This document shows, in pieces, positions 1 to 11,805 of a DNA stretch of 64,000 nt. Numbering within the stretch: position 1 is the stretch's first letter; every line of letters begins with the position of its first letter. A model generated the notes under the pieces. It did no database searches. It was not told the origin of the DNA and was given only the letters and a program-made list of their open reading frames with translations. The stretch lies in NCBI GenBank assembly GCA_009869945.1, contig WIXG01000105.1, forward strand, positions 124,001 to 188,000, in the 5' to 3' direction. This DNA is from Mesaphorura yosii (taxonomy: Eukaryota > Arthropoda > Collembola > Poduromorpha > Tullbergiidae). The translations under genes and the position numbers were made by a program.

Positions 1-147
1 TTCACGAGACGAGGAGGATAAAGAAATGAACGAGAGGTTGTTGCCGGGAGGTCTTTTCAGTAAGCCAGTGCACGCGATAAGCACTAAACGTCATTAATTA
101 AATGGTTTCGCTCGGTTAAAGCTTCAGTCGTTGGCGTTCCTCCTGGC

Positions 148-1229
148 ATGAGCGTCATTCAGCAGACGAGGCACGTCTTCATTCGTAAAGCTGGCTCCGA
201 GTTTGTCAACAGTAAGGAATAGCCAAAAACCTGTAGATTTACGAATTACTCCAATTAAGAAGGTTCACTGCTTTTTGATTGACCCTGCGCAGGATTTTAT
301 GACCTTAAGAATCGCTACGAGTTGCTGGACACTGACGGAATTCGTCTGCTCTACGCTGGCGAGACATACGAAGACTTTGAGGACCAAAATGGGTGTTTGG
401 GAGCCAGCGCGGTCACATTCGACCTCACCCTGCTCGGCGTGCGTGGCGGAGGCGTGCTCAGCGTCAAGGCTAACAAACAAGGGGCAAGTTGGAGTTGCTT
501 GTGGATATTCTGTAGCTAATATATTAATATTTAATATCGATTAATGGTATTGACTCTTGCTAGGTTGTAACTATCAGCGACTTTCGAGATTCGCTCGGCT
601 CCGTGAAGGACACGACCGGGTTCCTCTGCTATGCCAGCCACCGCACGTACTCAGTCCGCGACCCCAAAAGCATCGAGGCATTCCAAATTCGTGCCAGCAA
701 ACACAGCACGAGAAAGGAGCCAGAGTTTGAGATTTACGATGCGGACCACAACAAGATTGGGTGCATGCGCAAGACGTGGGAGGATAACGACGATCCGGAG
801 CACGCCCCAATGTCTGATGCACTGTTTGGGGTCTGTTTCCCACAAGATATGGAGACCTACGAGAAGATTCTGCTGGTGGCGTCACTGTTTACGATTGTAA
901 GTCTACGGCGCTTGCTTGCCCAAATTCAATGACGGGTACATAAACTGACTTTTGGCGTGGTTCCGCAGTATTTCCAGCACGTGCACGAAGGAGGGCATGG
1001 CTCCGTTCGAAACCAGTACTGCATTCTGGTTGTGTACATCCTCATCGCGGTCCTCGTCATTGGACTGACGCTTGGACTCGTCATCTGGTTCGCTGCTGGA
1101 CAGTCGCTTGAGCAAGGGCTGAGCGACCGTCCCACGACGACAACCGAGCCTGCTCTGATATCTTCATCACCATCGCCAACAACGACGCATGCTTCGTCGT
1201 CATTGAAATCATCAACACCAATATCATAA
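148..1229 (+). CDS. Phospholipid scramblase-like protein, 5' end not resolved
   Basis: Proposed exons are <=148-211, 293-483, 564-896 and 969-1229; all phases agree. The product resembles the scramblase (PLSCR) family, which moves phospholipids across the plasma membrane. Family landmarks are visible in order: an NRYELLDTDG segment (compare NKYEI in PLSCR) followed by LLYAGE, a beta-strand block ending VLSVKANKQ, a KIGCMRKTWED block (compare GKISKHWTG), then FGVCFPQDMETYEKILLVAS, which corresponds to the conserved IQFPLDLDVKMKAV helix. Unlike typical scramblases, a second hydrophobic segment follows (about residues encoded at 1017-1094) and then a Thr/Ser/Pro tail. The intron after 483 appears to use a GC donor (GCAAGT), the only choice that keeps both phase and homology. 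The PLSCR Cys-rich stretch is not seen. Met at 148-150 may be the start, or an exon may lie further left. Family is fairly sure; substrate is not known. Confidence 0.72.
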
Positions 1230-1470
1230 GCGATTTCATCGCCATCGCAGTGCATTCCTCTCCCGTTAGTGCCATGAATGCATGAAGTTAACAAGACAAA
1301 AAAGACGTCGCGTGACGATGCGATGACAGCTCGTCTTCATAATCTGGGCTCGGGTCTCGTCATTGTGCCCTTTTGTTCTTTTCAGTATTAAACTGTGACG
1401 AAACCGAAACCAAGCTTATGTGATTATGATGTGATTTTCCTTTCCATTGTGGGCTACGCTACGCAATTAC

Positions 1471-1476
1471 AATAAA
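1471..1476 (+). terminator. Poly(A) signal AATAAA for the scramblase-like gene
   Basis: A canonical AATAAA hexamer lies about 240 bp after the scramblase-like stop codon, in AT-rich sequence. It is the first canonical signal after that gene. Confidence 0.55.
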
Positions 1477-3113
1477 CAGTCATTAACATGTATTCGTGTA
1501 CACATACAAAATTGGTTCACGTCAGTCTTGATCAGCCTGACGATGATGACGATGACGGTGCTGACATATTTACGATTGTCGTGGTCTAATCGAGTCGAGT
1601 CGTAATCCCGATGTCATAATTACAAAGGAGAGCCCAAGCACAAAGACCCCAGACCTCAAAATGTTACGGAAATCGTGAATCGCGTGGCTGTCGCTGTCGC
1701 CGTTCGTCCTGGAATGAATATCGACTCAATTAAGTTAATTGCCCGTCGAGTCATAGAACTGGCACCCTGTGGCCTGAGCGAAACTGAGCCAATGAGCCCT
1801 GTCAGTCGTGTGGCCGGGCCTTTTGACTAACGTCCAGGATTTCCTCAACGATAATTTCATTTTCTCGTCTCGACAGACTCGGCCATGATCCATGAATAAT
1901 GACTATGACTGCCACATGCATTGATTACACAACAATGAAAGCGCAAATTGGGCTCGGCTCAATGTGCCAGGGCCAGGAATTACGTTAATATGATGAGGTC
2001 ATTGTCTTGCTCGCATTTTGTGCGTATTTTTAGGCGTGCGTGTCGCAAATTCGTGACCCACGCGTGCTTTTTGGGCTCCGCCACCGAGTTTTGCGATGTG
2101 CGCTGAATTTTCGGACGCTGAACGGAAAACCTGAAGATAATTCGGTACAGGAACCAAAAACTCGACCTAAACTCCCGGTTTTGTTGTTTTGAGTGCAGAA
2201 TCCATCGCAATCACCCATCACGAAGCAGCAGCTGTGACTGTTTGGAAATTGAGTCATTAAGTGCCGTGCCCGACTCAAACTCAAATTCATCCCACGCGTA
2301 CGCCATCAACAAACACACACGTCGTGGCGGCCGTGGGAGATGCGAGTCTGTGGCCCGTGCCGTGTTGAATAAACAGCCAGCAGCTGAAACAAACGCAAAC
2401 GCGCGCGGACGGAAAGGAAAATGATTGATAATGTGAAATCGATGGAGTGAAAATGATATCTCGCGTGAGAGAAAAATGATACTTGAAAACTGCGTCAGCT
2501 AAAGTAAATGAAAGCCGTGCCGTGCCCGAGTCGAATCATTGTAAGTACTGTAAATACTCATAAAAGACTGTAAAACTCATTTCGGAACTTAGTTGCTGCT
2601 CCTGCTTGTCTGCTGAGTTATTACTTTTCCACACACTGACGATGACTGGCGCTTATCAAGTTGGCATTGTCTTTTCGACGAATTTTGATAAACTCCAATG
2701 AAATATGAAGGCTCGGACGCTGAAAGGTGTCAATGGCAATGACACGACAGAAGAAGGTGTGAGTGATGAATGAATCGCGAGATTGATGAATTCGAGCGCA
2801 AAATTCGAAATTCCGCCGACGACCAATCACCAATCAGGTAGGAATTCTATTCAGTTGCGAGGCTTGAAATTGGTTCCTTTTTGCGTGCTGGAAGAATTTT
2901 GCTTTCACCGCTGCAATTGAATTCCGAGGGCATACGCATACGTGCATTCGTGTGGTAGATTGTTTTGAATTGGAAAACCCTAAATAAGAAATTTGCCAGA
3001 CAGGACACGAAGACTCCACGTCGAGTGCGCGCGTCGCGTCTCACCGCACCGCAGCGAGCACGGCGAGGAGGATCGAAATGAGATTTTTATTTATGACTTG
3101 GCACAATAAAAAA

Positions 3114-3142
3114 TATATAAGCCACTGCACTGCCGAGCCTCA
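3114..3142 (+). promoter_or_regulatory. Candidate core promoter: TATA box plus initiator
   Basis: TATATAAG at 3114-3121 is followed by CTCAGCT, an initiator-like match (arthropod Inr TCAGTY), with the putative +1 A at 3142, 28 bp after the TATA start. The spacing fits a TATA/Inr promoter. It precedes the secreted Cys-rich ORF at 3201. There is no direct evidence of transcription. Confidence 0.35.
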
Positions 3143-3200
3143 GCTTGTTCCCTGCCTGCCTGCCGTGCCTGTGGAGTATGGAGGAGAAGTGATTTATGTA

Positions 3201-3488
3201 ATGAAATTCTTCGTTTTCGTTTCCCAATTCTTTTTGGTCCTCTTCTGTTCTGTTGTTCTACTTTCTTCGACGACGACGAATTTTCTCTCCACGCACGACG
3301 ACGCGCGCACGTTTGACTTCGTTCGTTCGAATTCATGTCTCTGTTGGAATGCCAATGCCAACACGGAGCCAATTGTCAACTGCTGTGAAGAATCCATGAA
3401 ATTGGCTGGGCTGAGGGCTTGCTGTATCTTTTCATTCTGTGAGCTTATGCACGGCTCCGATGGCTCAACTGCTGAAATTTCCTCCTGA
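3201..3488 (+). CDS. Speculative small secreted Cys-rich peptide (95 aa)
   Basis: The ATG at 3201 opens a 95-codon single-exon frame. Its first 23 residues form a good signal peptide (MKFFVFVSQFFLVLFCSVVL, then LSS). The rest has seven Cys in the pattern CxC...CC...CC....C (residues about 46-80), and none of these are in the signal. It starts about 60 bp downstream of a TATA/Inr pair. Two minimal upstream ORFs (ATG at 3178 and at 3195, the latter immediately followed by a stop) would sit in the leader. The same frame extends upstream to another ATG at 3078, but that lies before the putative transcription start. No known family is recognised. It could be chance: the window has many open frames of this length. 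Confidence 0.27.
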   Translation: MKFFVFVSQFFLVLFCSVVLLSSTTTNFLSTHDDARTFDFVRSNSCLCWNANANTEPIVNCCEESMKLAGLRACCIFSFCELMHGSDGSTAEISS

Positions 3489-6400
3489 AACTAAGATATT
3501 TGACTGCTTAAAGCGCGCGAAAATCTTAAAGCTTTTGAGGTAACTTTGGAGTTGGATTGACGGGCGGTAGACCGGTACGGCCAAATCAATGCCTAAGCCG
3601 TCCTCAACAATGCAAAAGCACAAATGACTACGATTCCGAATAGATGAAATGAACCCCAAGACTAAATCTGAATCTAAACGATGGAAATGACACAAACACG
3701 AGTTATTTTGCGAAAAGGCCAATCAAGCTACTTACGCAGGGCGAGATGAATTGTGTGGACTCAAACACAGTAGAGTAATTACGATCACGATGATTATTGC
3801 AATGATTTCGAGTTTAGCAGGGGATCTAATTTTGACTCGTGGATAGAGTTAACTCTCAAGCAGAGTAAACTTGGGCTCGGGTAGAGTTTGCGATTCTAAG
3901 ACAGAAATTAGAGAATTGTGAAAGACGAAGAAGTGAAAGAGCGAACTGGACACGGACTACCGATATCGAGCTCAATAATTGATTGTCACGCAGTCTTACG
4001 ACATGGGACATAGTCGATCAAAGTCAAAGGTCAAACAGAGCAGAATCAGCGACCATCAGAGTGGATCACTTGTGATCAGACTGGATCGGAGCTGGATGGG
4101 GTGTTTGAGACTGAGGAACAGAAGTTCAGACTTTCAGTTACAAATTCAGAAATTAAACAGACGACGGTAACTTAAGAATCTGGTTGTCGCCGGGTGACCA
4201 GCATTAGTTGTAAAATTCAGACTTTTGTAAATAGTGTTGAGATGTGCAAAAGATGCACTACGTAGCCACACACGACTCATCTCTTCTTTCATTCTTGTAA
4301 ACGTTTTTCATTTCGCGGCGTGTTGGTTTTGATGCGTCTTTGTCTTAATAAAACTCAGGACATGTGTGAAGCTGCTTGAGAGCAGACCAAAAAAAATTGA
4401 TTGTCTTCGAAATTTATTAATTGCAGCTAATAAAAAAAACATCAAATTAAATGAAAGTTGCTCTTTTATTCATAAGCGAAGTGAGAAGGTGGCGAGCAGA
4501 CCACCATCTGGAAAATTGTCATTGGAGGCCGGATAATGCCATTAATACAGTCCACTAATTATTACGTGAGCCATACACCACGCCAACACTGGTCCTTTTA
4601 TGAACTAATGCGGACGTTGTAGTTGGCAGCCGAAAATAGAACTGGCGACTGAACACGAGTTAACTCGAATTAGAAGTTAAACTCAATGGTCTGGTTCGGT
4701 GCAAACAAATGAGCAGTCGAGACAGACAGGCACTTTTTTCACCTGAAACGAGTTGTCCACGGATTTTCGGGTCTTTTGCCCTAATTTTCACAATTGTACG
4801 ATAATTTCAACGCAGATTTTGTGAATGCATCTGGTGTTTGCCTGAAATGCTTGCCCGGAGCCCCCGACGGGCCCCTGCACACAATTAAATCCGTGGATTC
4901 AATCTTAATCTCCTCGTAAATCCATTAATCCATCGATTATTGCTGCTGCTGGGGAACGCTGGATACAAATTACAAGAATTACAACCTCGCTTAAGCCTCC
5001 CCTCCTTGTTGGCTGCCTGCACTTATTTCCCAATCTAAGTAGCAATAAGTGCCATCATAAAATCGGTCGTGCATTTGTTTCTGTCTGTCGTTGGTGGCAC
5101 GGCGGCTGGGGACAAAATGCCAATACAAGTCATAAGAATACCAATTTACGCGGCAGGCAGGCACGAAGGGAAAAATTCAACTCGGCTCACGCTGTTAACT
5201 AGAATTTTATTGAAAGTAATGAGAATGAGCGAGTGCGAGTGGTGGAAAGTGCTGGCTAATGTGTAATTTATCGTGTTTCTTGCTGTCGTTGTTGCTTTCT
5301 CTCCAGCGAGCAGTTGAGCATTCGAGCAGCAACCCCATTCATTCATCGTGACGGAGTTTGGGCCCGATTTTACTGCGCGAATGATTTCTTGAACCCTCGG
5401 ACCCCCATCGACATTTGTCTTGCAAGCAAATAGGAAATAGCAATAGCAAATTCAGCCAAGTACGGTGGAATAATAACAATTACGACTAAAAGCATTCTCC
5501 CAGTCGAGAATCGAATCTTCGTCGTCCAACCCCAAGCCCCTTGGAAGGCACAGCAGAGAGCAGATCAATGGATATTTATGAGCCGAGCCGAGCCACTGCC
5601 ATTTCTCCGTCCTCCATTCACGATTCACCCTTCTGAAAGGAAAGAAAGCAGTCAGCAGTCAGAATTTTTATTAAAACCGTAATCGTAACAGTAACTGCAA
5701 ATGTATTTAATGGTCCACAAACTTTCCACCACTTTGCTTTACAGGCAGGCGTGGAAGGCAGAAGGCTAGGCCAGGCCATCCTTGTGCTTACCCGAGGTAA
5801 GTGTATTAGCAATTTTAACTCGCTGCTGTGGCGAAAGGCTTTCAATTTCTGTATCGGCCAGATCATTTATCATTCACTCGGGTGGTGGCAGCGTGGCAGG
5901 CAGGGTACGGGTGCGGGTCGTCGTAATCATAAATAATAATCTGGCACAACAAAAGGACGACTGAATCATCACATCGCTGCTTGAAAGGGTTGAATTTGAA
6001 CTATTGGCTGGCCTACTTTTCCTGCTTTCGTATTCTAGGGCTGGTATTCGTATCCAATGCAAGGCGATCATGCAATTAGGAGATTGAACTTTCCGATACC
6101 CGAGCCAAGCAAGCCAGGATCCTTTGGAGGGTAGAATCGGTAGGGTACGAATGAATGTCAATGGGGAAAGTGTGCGGATACAAAACACAAACACCTGCCC
6201 GTCGCCTGCCTTGGCCCTGAATACAACAAAAATGTGGGAGTGACCTTCCAGTCCATTTACTAGTTACCAGGTTGTACTTGCACTTACTCAGACTGGGACC
6301 TCGAACCGAACCCGAACCCTGACCGTCCGATGTGGTTATTAATACGAAATTATTCATGATCATGATGATCTGCTCCTGCACCCTTTTATTAAGGCCCCTT

Positions 6401-9400
6401 CACTAAATTAAATACACCACAGCACACGGAATACAGAACAAGGAAATTATGCACATGTCACAGTCACCCGCTCAATTGAGCCAACAACTTAATTGATTGA
6501 ATTTCGGTCTCGCTGGGCCGTTTTATGCTGCACTGGCGCACACGAAAAAGTACATCTTGCACTCGCATCTGGATGAGCTCACAACGGCAGACATGGCACG
6601 GGAATGAATGAACCTGGTAATTATCCGCACGAACAGCGACGGCACGAATGAATGAATGGATAAGCACCGTAAAACCTTAAAACGGGAGAATTGTGGGGTG
6701 AATCGGAGGGTAATTAGGAGAGTAACCAAATTAGGCAGTCCAGGCGCCAGTTGGAGCGTTCGAAAACCGTCAATGTACTGCAGAGGACGTGGAATCAGGT
6801 ACCCATGTTGTCATTGCAAGGTTCGACAGAGACTGTATCGCCGTTTACTTGAACGAATATCAGAGAACGTAAGCACACTTCTCGTTAAAGTTTTTTCTAC
6901 GTCATCCTGTTGTCTGACGTATTCGAGCACTGCACGCTTAAGTGAGTCATCCGATTTCAGACACGAGTGCAATAATCAAGACGACGGACGAGACCCTGAA
7001 ATTAGCGGAATTCGACTCCCGTAGTTAAACGTAAAGCGTAAACCTATAATTATAATTTGCTATTGACGCGTCGACGCGTGGCAATTATGCGAGCATTGCA
7101 GTGCAGTGCAAGAAGAAGCCAAATGCCGCATTATTGCACATGTTAATTTTAGAATGTCATTATTTACCCTGCATTTATATAAATTCGGGCTTCGGGCACT
7201 GCACTACATTGCGTGTCCGGGCAGCAGGGCTCATAAACGCATGCCACGCCGCCTCGTCGTTAATTATTACATGCATGTAAACGAGTTTTGACATTCAGAC
7301 ACGAGCTCGTAAAGATAACAGCACAGAATTCCGCACTTTTATGTCAATTTATACGACGAGGACGGCCAGCTACTCGCTAATCAACAGAATCTTGAACATT
7401 GAACTATTTTATTGCGTACTTTGCATGAAACACATGAGACGCACGAAAACCTATGAAAACGTATGAAATGGCTTGTGAACGAGTTTACGAGCTGATAAAC
7501 TGCGCTGCCCGCGCGGCGTCTGCATTCTGGTCAGTTTTGTGGGAGTTTACAAATTTACGACAAATGTCCGAGCGAACCGCGACTACCCGGCTACATTACA
7601 TTAATTATTACCTGCTTGCCGGATTTTATGGTCATAATTCGCATAAAGATATTCAAACCTATTTCGGCCTGCGACCTGCAAATTACGAATTACGTGGAAA
7701 GCGCCAACGCCGCTGCACTTTCACTAAACTTTTATTTCCCGACCACTTTTCCTGCTTGTTTTGTGGTTTTCCTGCTTTCGTTTCATTTAATTTCCATCTC
7801 GTTTCGTTCCGCTGCTGCTGCTGTTTATTTACGAAATTTCCGTTTCCAATAAACCGTAATCTCGAATTTCGGCCCGTGACTCGGGCCGGGTTTTAAGAGA
7901 ATTTTGACCCCGCGGTCGGCCGGCCATAATTTTATTATGAAATATTTTGACCGTTACAAATTCGTTTGCGCTCGCGGAGAACCGAAATTCTGCTGTGTTC
8001 TTCCCAGAAATCAGTCACGCAAATTACAAATGAGTTTATAATGCAAATGCGAACTCGGCCCGGTCGACCGACAAGAAACAAGAAGGCGAAACAAGATTTC
8101 TACGCCGCGATTGCGATGGTGCATGCAGTCGGACGAGATTCTAATCTCATTTTCTTGTTTGTAATGCAAAAATCTTACCAAAACGGAATTCTGGGACTCT
8201 CAACAGTCAATTTGCTGGCTGCGCTACCTAAAAACGTAAACATAAGCATGGGTTTCAATAACGATGAAGGAAAACATGCTCGAGAGCTCAAATGTACGCA
8301 TATAAAATGCAATTCACGACAGGCAAGATTAAAATATGTATTCGTATTTCTTCACTGCGAAGGGGAACCGTCAGAATTCAAAACCCGGAGTGAGAACCAA
8401 GATTTTCAAGATCACAAAGGCAGAAAGCGATGAAATATTGATACTTCACGAAGATTAAGTGCTTTGCATTATTGCATAGCATTTATGATCTTCTGCTTTC
8501 ACTTGCCTGCCTACTTTCATACTTTCTCCGACCTGTTCGCTTTCTCATTGCTTGCATCTCGCATTCACGCTGCAGCCAGGGAAGAAAAATGCAGAAAAGA
8601 TGCAGGAAAAATGCAAATTCGGATGCGGACGCAGATTTTTAATATCTTCATGTTTCTTTTCTTGTTCAGTTGAATGACAATCAGTCATGTTGAAAGATGC
8701 GAATTCCACACTCGCACTCGGAAGCGCAAGCAAGCCGTTCGCGTCTGTCCTTCCAGCTGAATTCGGATGCCCCTTTAAACAAAGTCTCCACAACACTGTA
8801 AATCTATAAATAAAAACGTAATTCGAGAGATGCTCTTCTTAAGCCACGATGGATTCATTCGTCCTCTCACGAGAGTCCACGCGTCCGATAGCAGAAAACA
8901 GTGGAGAGTGAATGTGACACAATAGAAATTGGACAGAATTTTATTGGAGAGAATCTATTTTCGCCTCCGTTTGCTTGCTATGCAGTGCACGAACCACGCG
9001 TGAGTATAAAGGAAAGGTGAAAAGGACCTGCTGGCCCGCATTCGATACGAATTTTCTTCTTATTCGTCTCTTGCTTTTTCTGATTTTGGGTCCGAGCTGC
9101 TTTTGCTGTTATTAGAAATCAGATATGAATCCAATAACGCAGCGTAACGCGGGCGAGAGCTGACATGGCGTGTTTTTGGCTCGTGGGCCCATTCGCTGGG
9201 CATTTCATTCATTCCCTGGTCTCTCTGGTCATTGTTGTCAGTCACGTGCGTCTCGGGCATTGTCAGCACGTTTAAATACGGCGAATCTTGTTTACATTTA
9301 CATTGTGAAGGGCTCCGGGCTTTAATAACGCAGTACGCGCACGCCGTACGCACGTTTAATAAGAGTACGAATTCATAATCTGCAAATAAGCGACATGGAT

Positions 9401-11805
9401 TTGGGGAAAGAAGTCGAAATTGTGATTTTGAATGTCATTCTGCTGCTATTTACGAGGGCGACTACGAGTTCCATGCATCCATCCATGAGTAAATTATCAG
9501 ATTCACTGTTGCGTGCTGCGTGGCGGGCTACGCTGACGTGACATTTGACATACAAGCAGGCAGGCGTACGCAGAACCAGGAAGCAGCGTAACAAAAAGAA
9601 GCCAGCCTGATTCCCGTCAACAAACGCTCACGTTCGTACTCGTACGCTAATAATAACAATGCGGATTATAAAGTCATATGTGAAAAGCAAGCATGCATGT
9701 GGGATTCGAATGATAGATTTCTCCTACGCGTTTCCGTACCACAAAACATGTCATGCTTGCATTGCTCGACTCGCAATGTGTCACAGAGGAGAAATAAAAT
9801 CAAACGGGTTGCTCGTTGCAAGGGCTTGGATAAAGACATTAGAAATTTCAATAAGCTGCATTGTTCTCTCTCTGTCCACGACCGAACGGAGAAAAACGGC
9901 GAACAACGGGATTTTTTGGAAATTGAAACCAGTCGTCCATGTAAGATAAAATCCATTATAAAATAATGCATTGCCCACTTGCTAGGCTGGGATTATATTT
10001 GTATTTGTAATACATGTGACGGAACTTTGTCCCAAAAAGATACACGCTTCTTGTGAAGTGAGGAGATGAGACTGCTGATAATGCAAGAGCAGTGAACTGC
10101 ATGCAGTGGGATTTGGATGCACGATGCAACTGAAAAAGTACAGTGCAAGCTGCTATGCTGGTTAGTAAGTAATTGGTGACTCATGTCAATATCCATTCTA
10201 TCCCCTTGTTTTAGGGTCCAGACCGAGGCGAGGGCGAAGTTTGTTGTATATTTGGAAATTTTATGATTACTCATGCTTCTTATTATGAAAATTTATTTCA
10301 GGACTAAAACAACGACCAGTTGGATCGCTCGAACTCTTCAAAACACTTCGTAAGTATTTACAATATCAGAATTCTTACTGGCGCTGACGCCGACGCTCGA
10401 GCCGGTCCGAGCCTTTTAGAATTAAGATAATCACTTGACGACTTAACCAAGCCGACCAAGTGTCAGAGTTCTTATCAGTTAACAAAATTCTCGGGAAGAC
10501 AATTACCGCCCGCCAAACACTTGACCGATTTCTTTCAGGAATAGAATTTGAACTGGAGTAGATGAGAATAGACTGCCCTTTGGAATTGTCCAGGCGAGGA
10601 ATGAAAGTACAGTTACGCCAAGCTCGATTTCAATTCACTTCCACGCTTCCCTTTCGCCTGCCACTGCCGAGTTAGACTAACAGCCAGCCAGTTGCTGCCT
10701 CTGTTTGGTTACTCACCCCCACGCTACGCATCATCTGTACAATAACAATGAACGGCAGGCACAGCACCAGCATCTCGTCTGAGGCAGAAGGAGACAAAAC
10801 CCAAAAAGCTGCTACTGCTAAGTTCACGGTTCCTCTTTCCGCTTACTTCCACTTCCTCAGTTTTTATGCTGCGCTTTCGTTCAGTGATCTTTCAGCGTGC
10901 GATCTGTTTAGTCTAGTCCTCTCGCATTTCGTGCCAGTGCCCATGCCGTGCCAGTTAGCGACAAGCCAGTTATTAAGACTTCACTACCCACAGCCGACAG
11001 CAAATCGAACCTCTTTATTGTTATCGTTGTCGTTGTCTTGTGGTTTGGTCCATTCATTCATCTTCATCAGTTCAATTCAAATTAGCTGACTCATTGCTGC
11101 ATTGCGCCGAAGCCACAGTCAATTGTCTCTAAACGAGTTTCAATTCGGGACAAGAACAACGACGGCTGCGGTTGCAAGTGAATTAAAAATAGTCGCCACT
11201 CGCCGGCAGCGGCAAGTGACAAGTCACGCAAACGTAAACGCCTGTCCCGTGCTGTGGAATAACAAGAAAAAGGTTTCCTCCAACTGACAAACTCCTGCCA
11301 GCCTTCTTTGCTTGTTCCTTTTGAAGATCTTCGCCTTCGCTTTCGTCTGCACTGCCTGCCTTGCCTGAAAGAAAGTTGGTTGCGGTGGGTTCGAGTATCC
11401 TATCAGGAGCAGCAGTAAATTAAATTAAAAACTCTTCATTAAGTTGACATATTTACTGTGCTGTGCTGCTATTGTGCAACGCAACCCATTAAGCTACCGT
11501 CTAATATATTACCCAGATTCCTTGCAGGCTGCAGTGTACCAGCAGCAGCGCTAAATTATCGTCGTGTTCGTTTTCTTCGTAAGGATTTCCGTCTCCATCT
11601 TCCGTCTACGAGGAGCTGGAGCTGATAAACGACTACACACTGGCAATTTAATGTCAACTTTGCACGGGACGCGCGCAATAAACGTTAATTTCTGTCGGAG
11701 TGCAGCAAAGACGCAATAATTACCGAAAAACCGACAGAAGCAGCATCGGAGCAGGGCGATTGCGCCTATGCAAATGAAGGCCTGAACCGCTGCTGAAGAT
11801 TGAAG

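Larger units (their letters stand above)
1477..11805. other. Long intergenic region, no recognisable gene except a weak candidate at 3.2 kb
   Basis: About 10 kb with many short overlapping reading frames on both strands, none with a recognisable domain. Frequent words include CTGCC/GGCAG, TTCATTCA/TGAATGAA and GCGAAT/ATTCGC. The two longest frames (147 codons from 7453 and 155 codons from 7966) have no family resemblance I can see. A TATA-like TATATAAA lies near 7166, but nothing convincing follows it. The 5' UTR and promoter of the beat-family gene must lie in the right part of this stretch or just before 11806. Confidence 0.6.

Noticed and set aside
7453-8433. Two open frames of 147 and 155 codons
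   Set aside because: Composition is like the surrounding non-coding DNA, no domain is recognised, and no splice or promoter context is seen.
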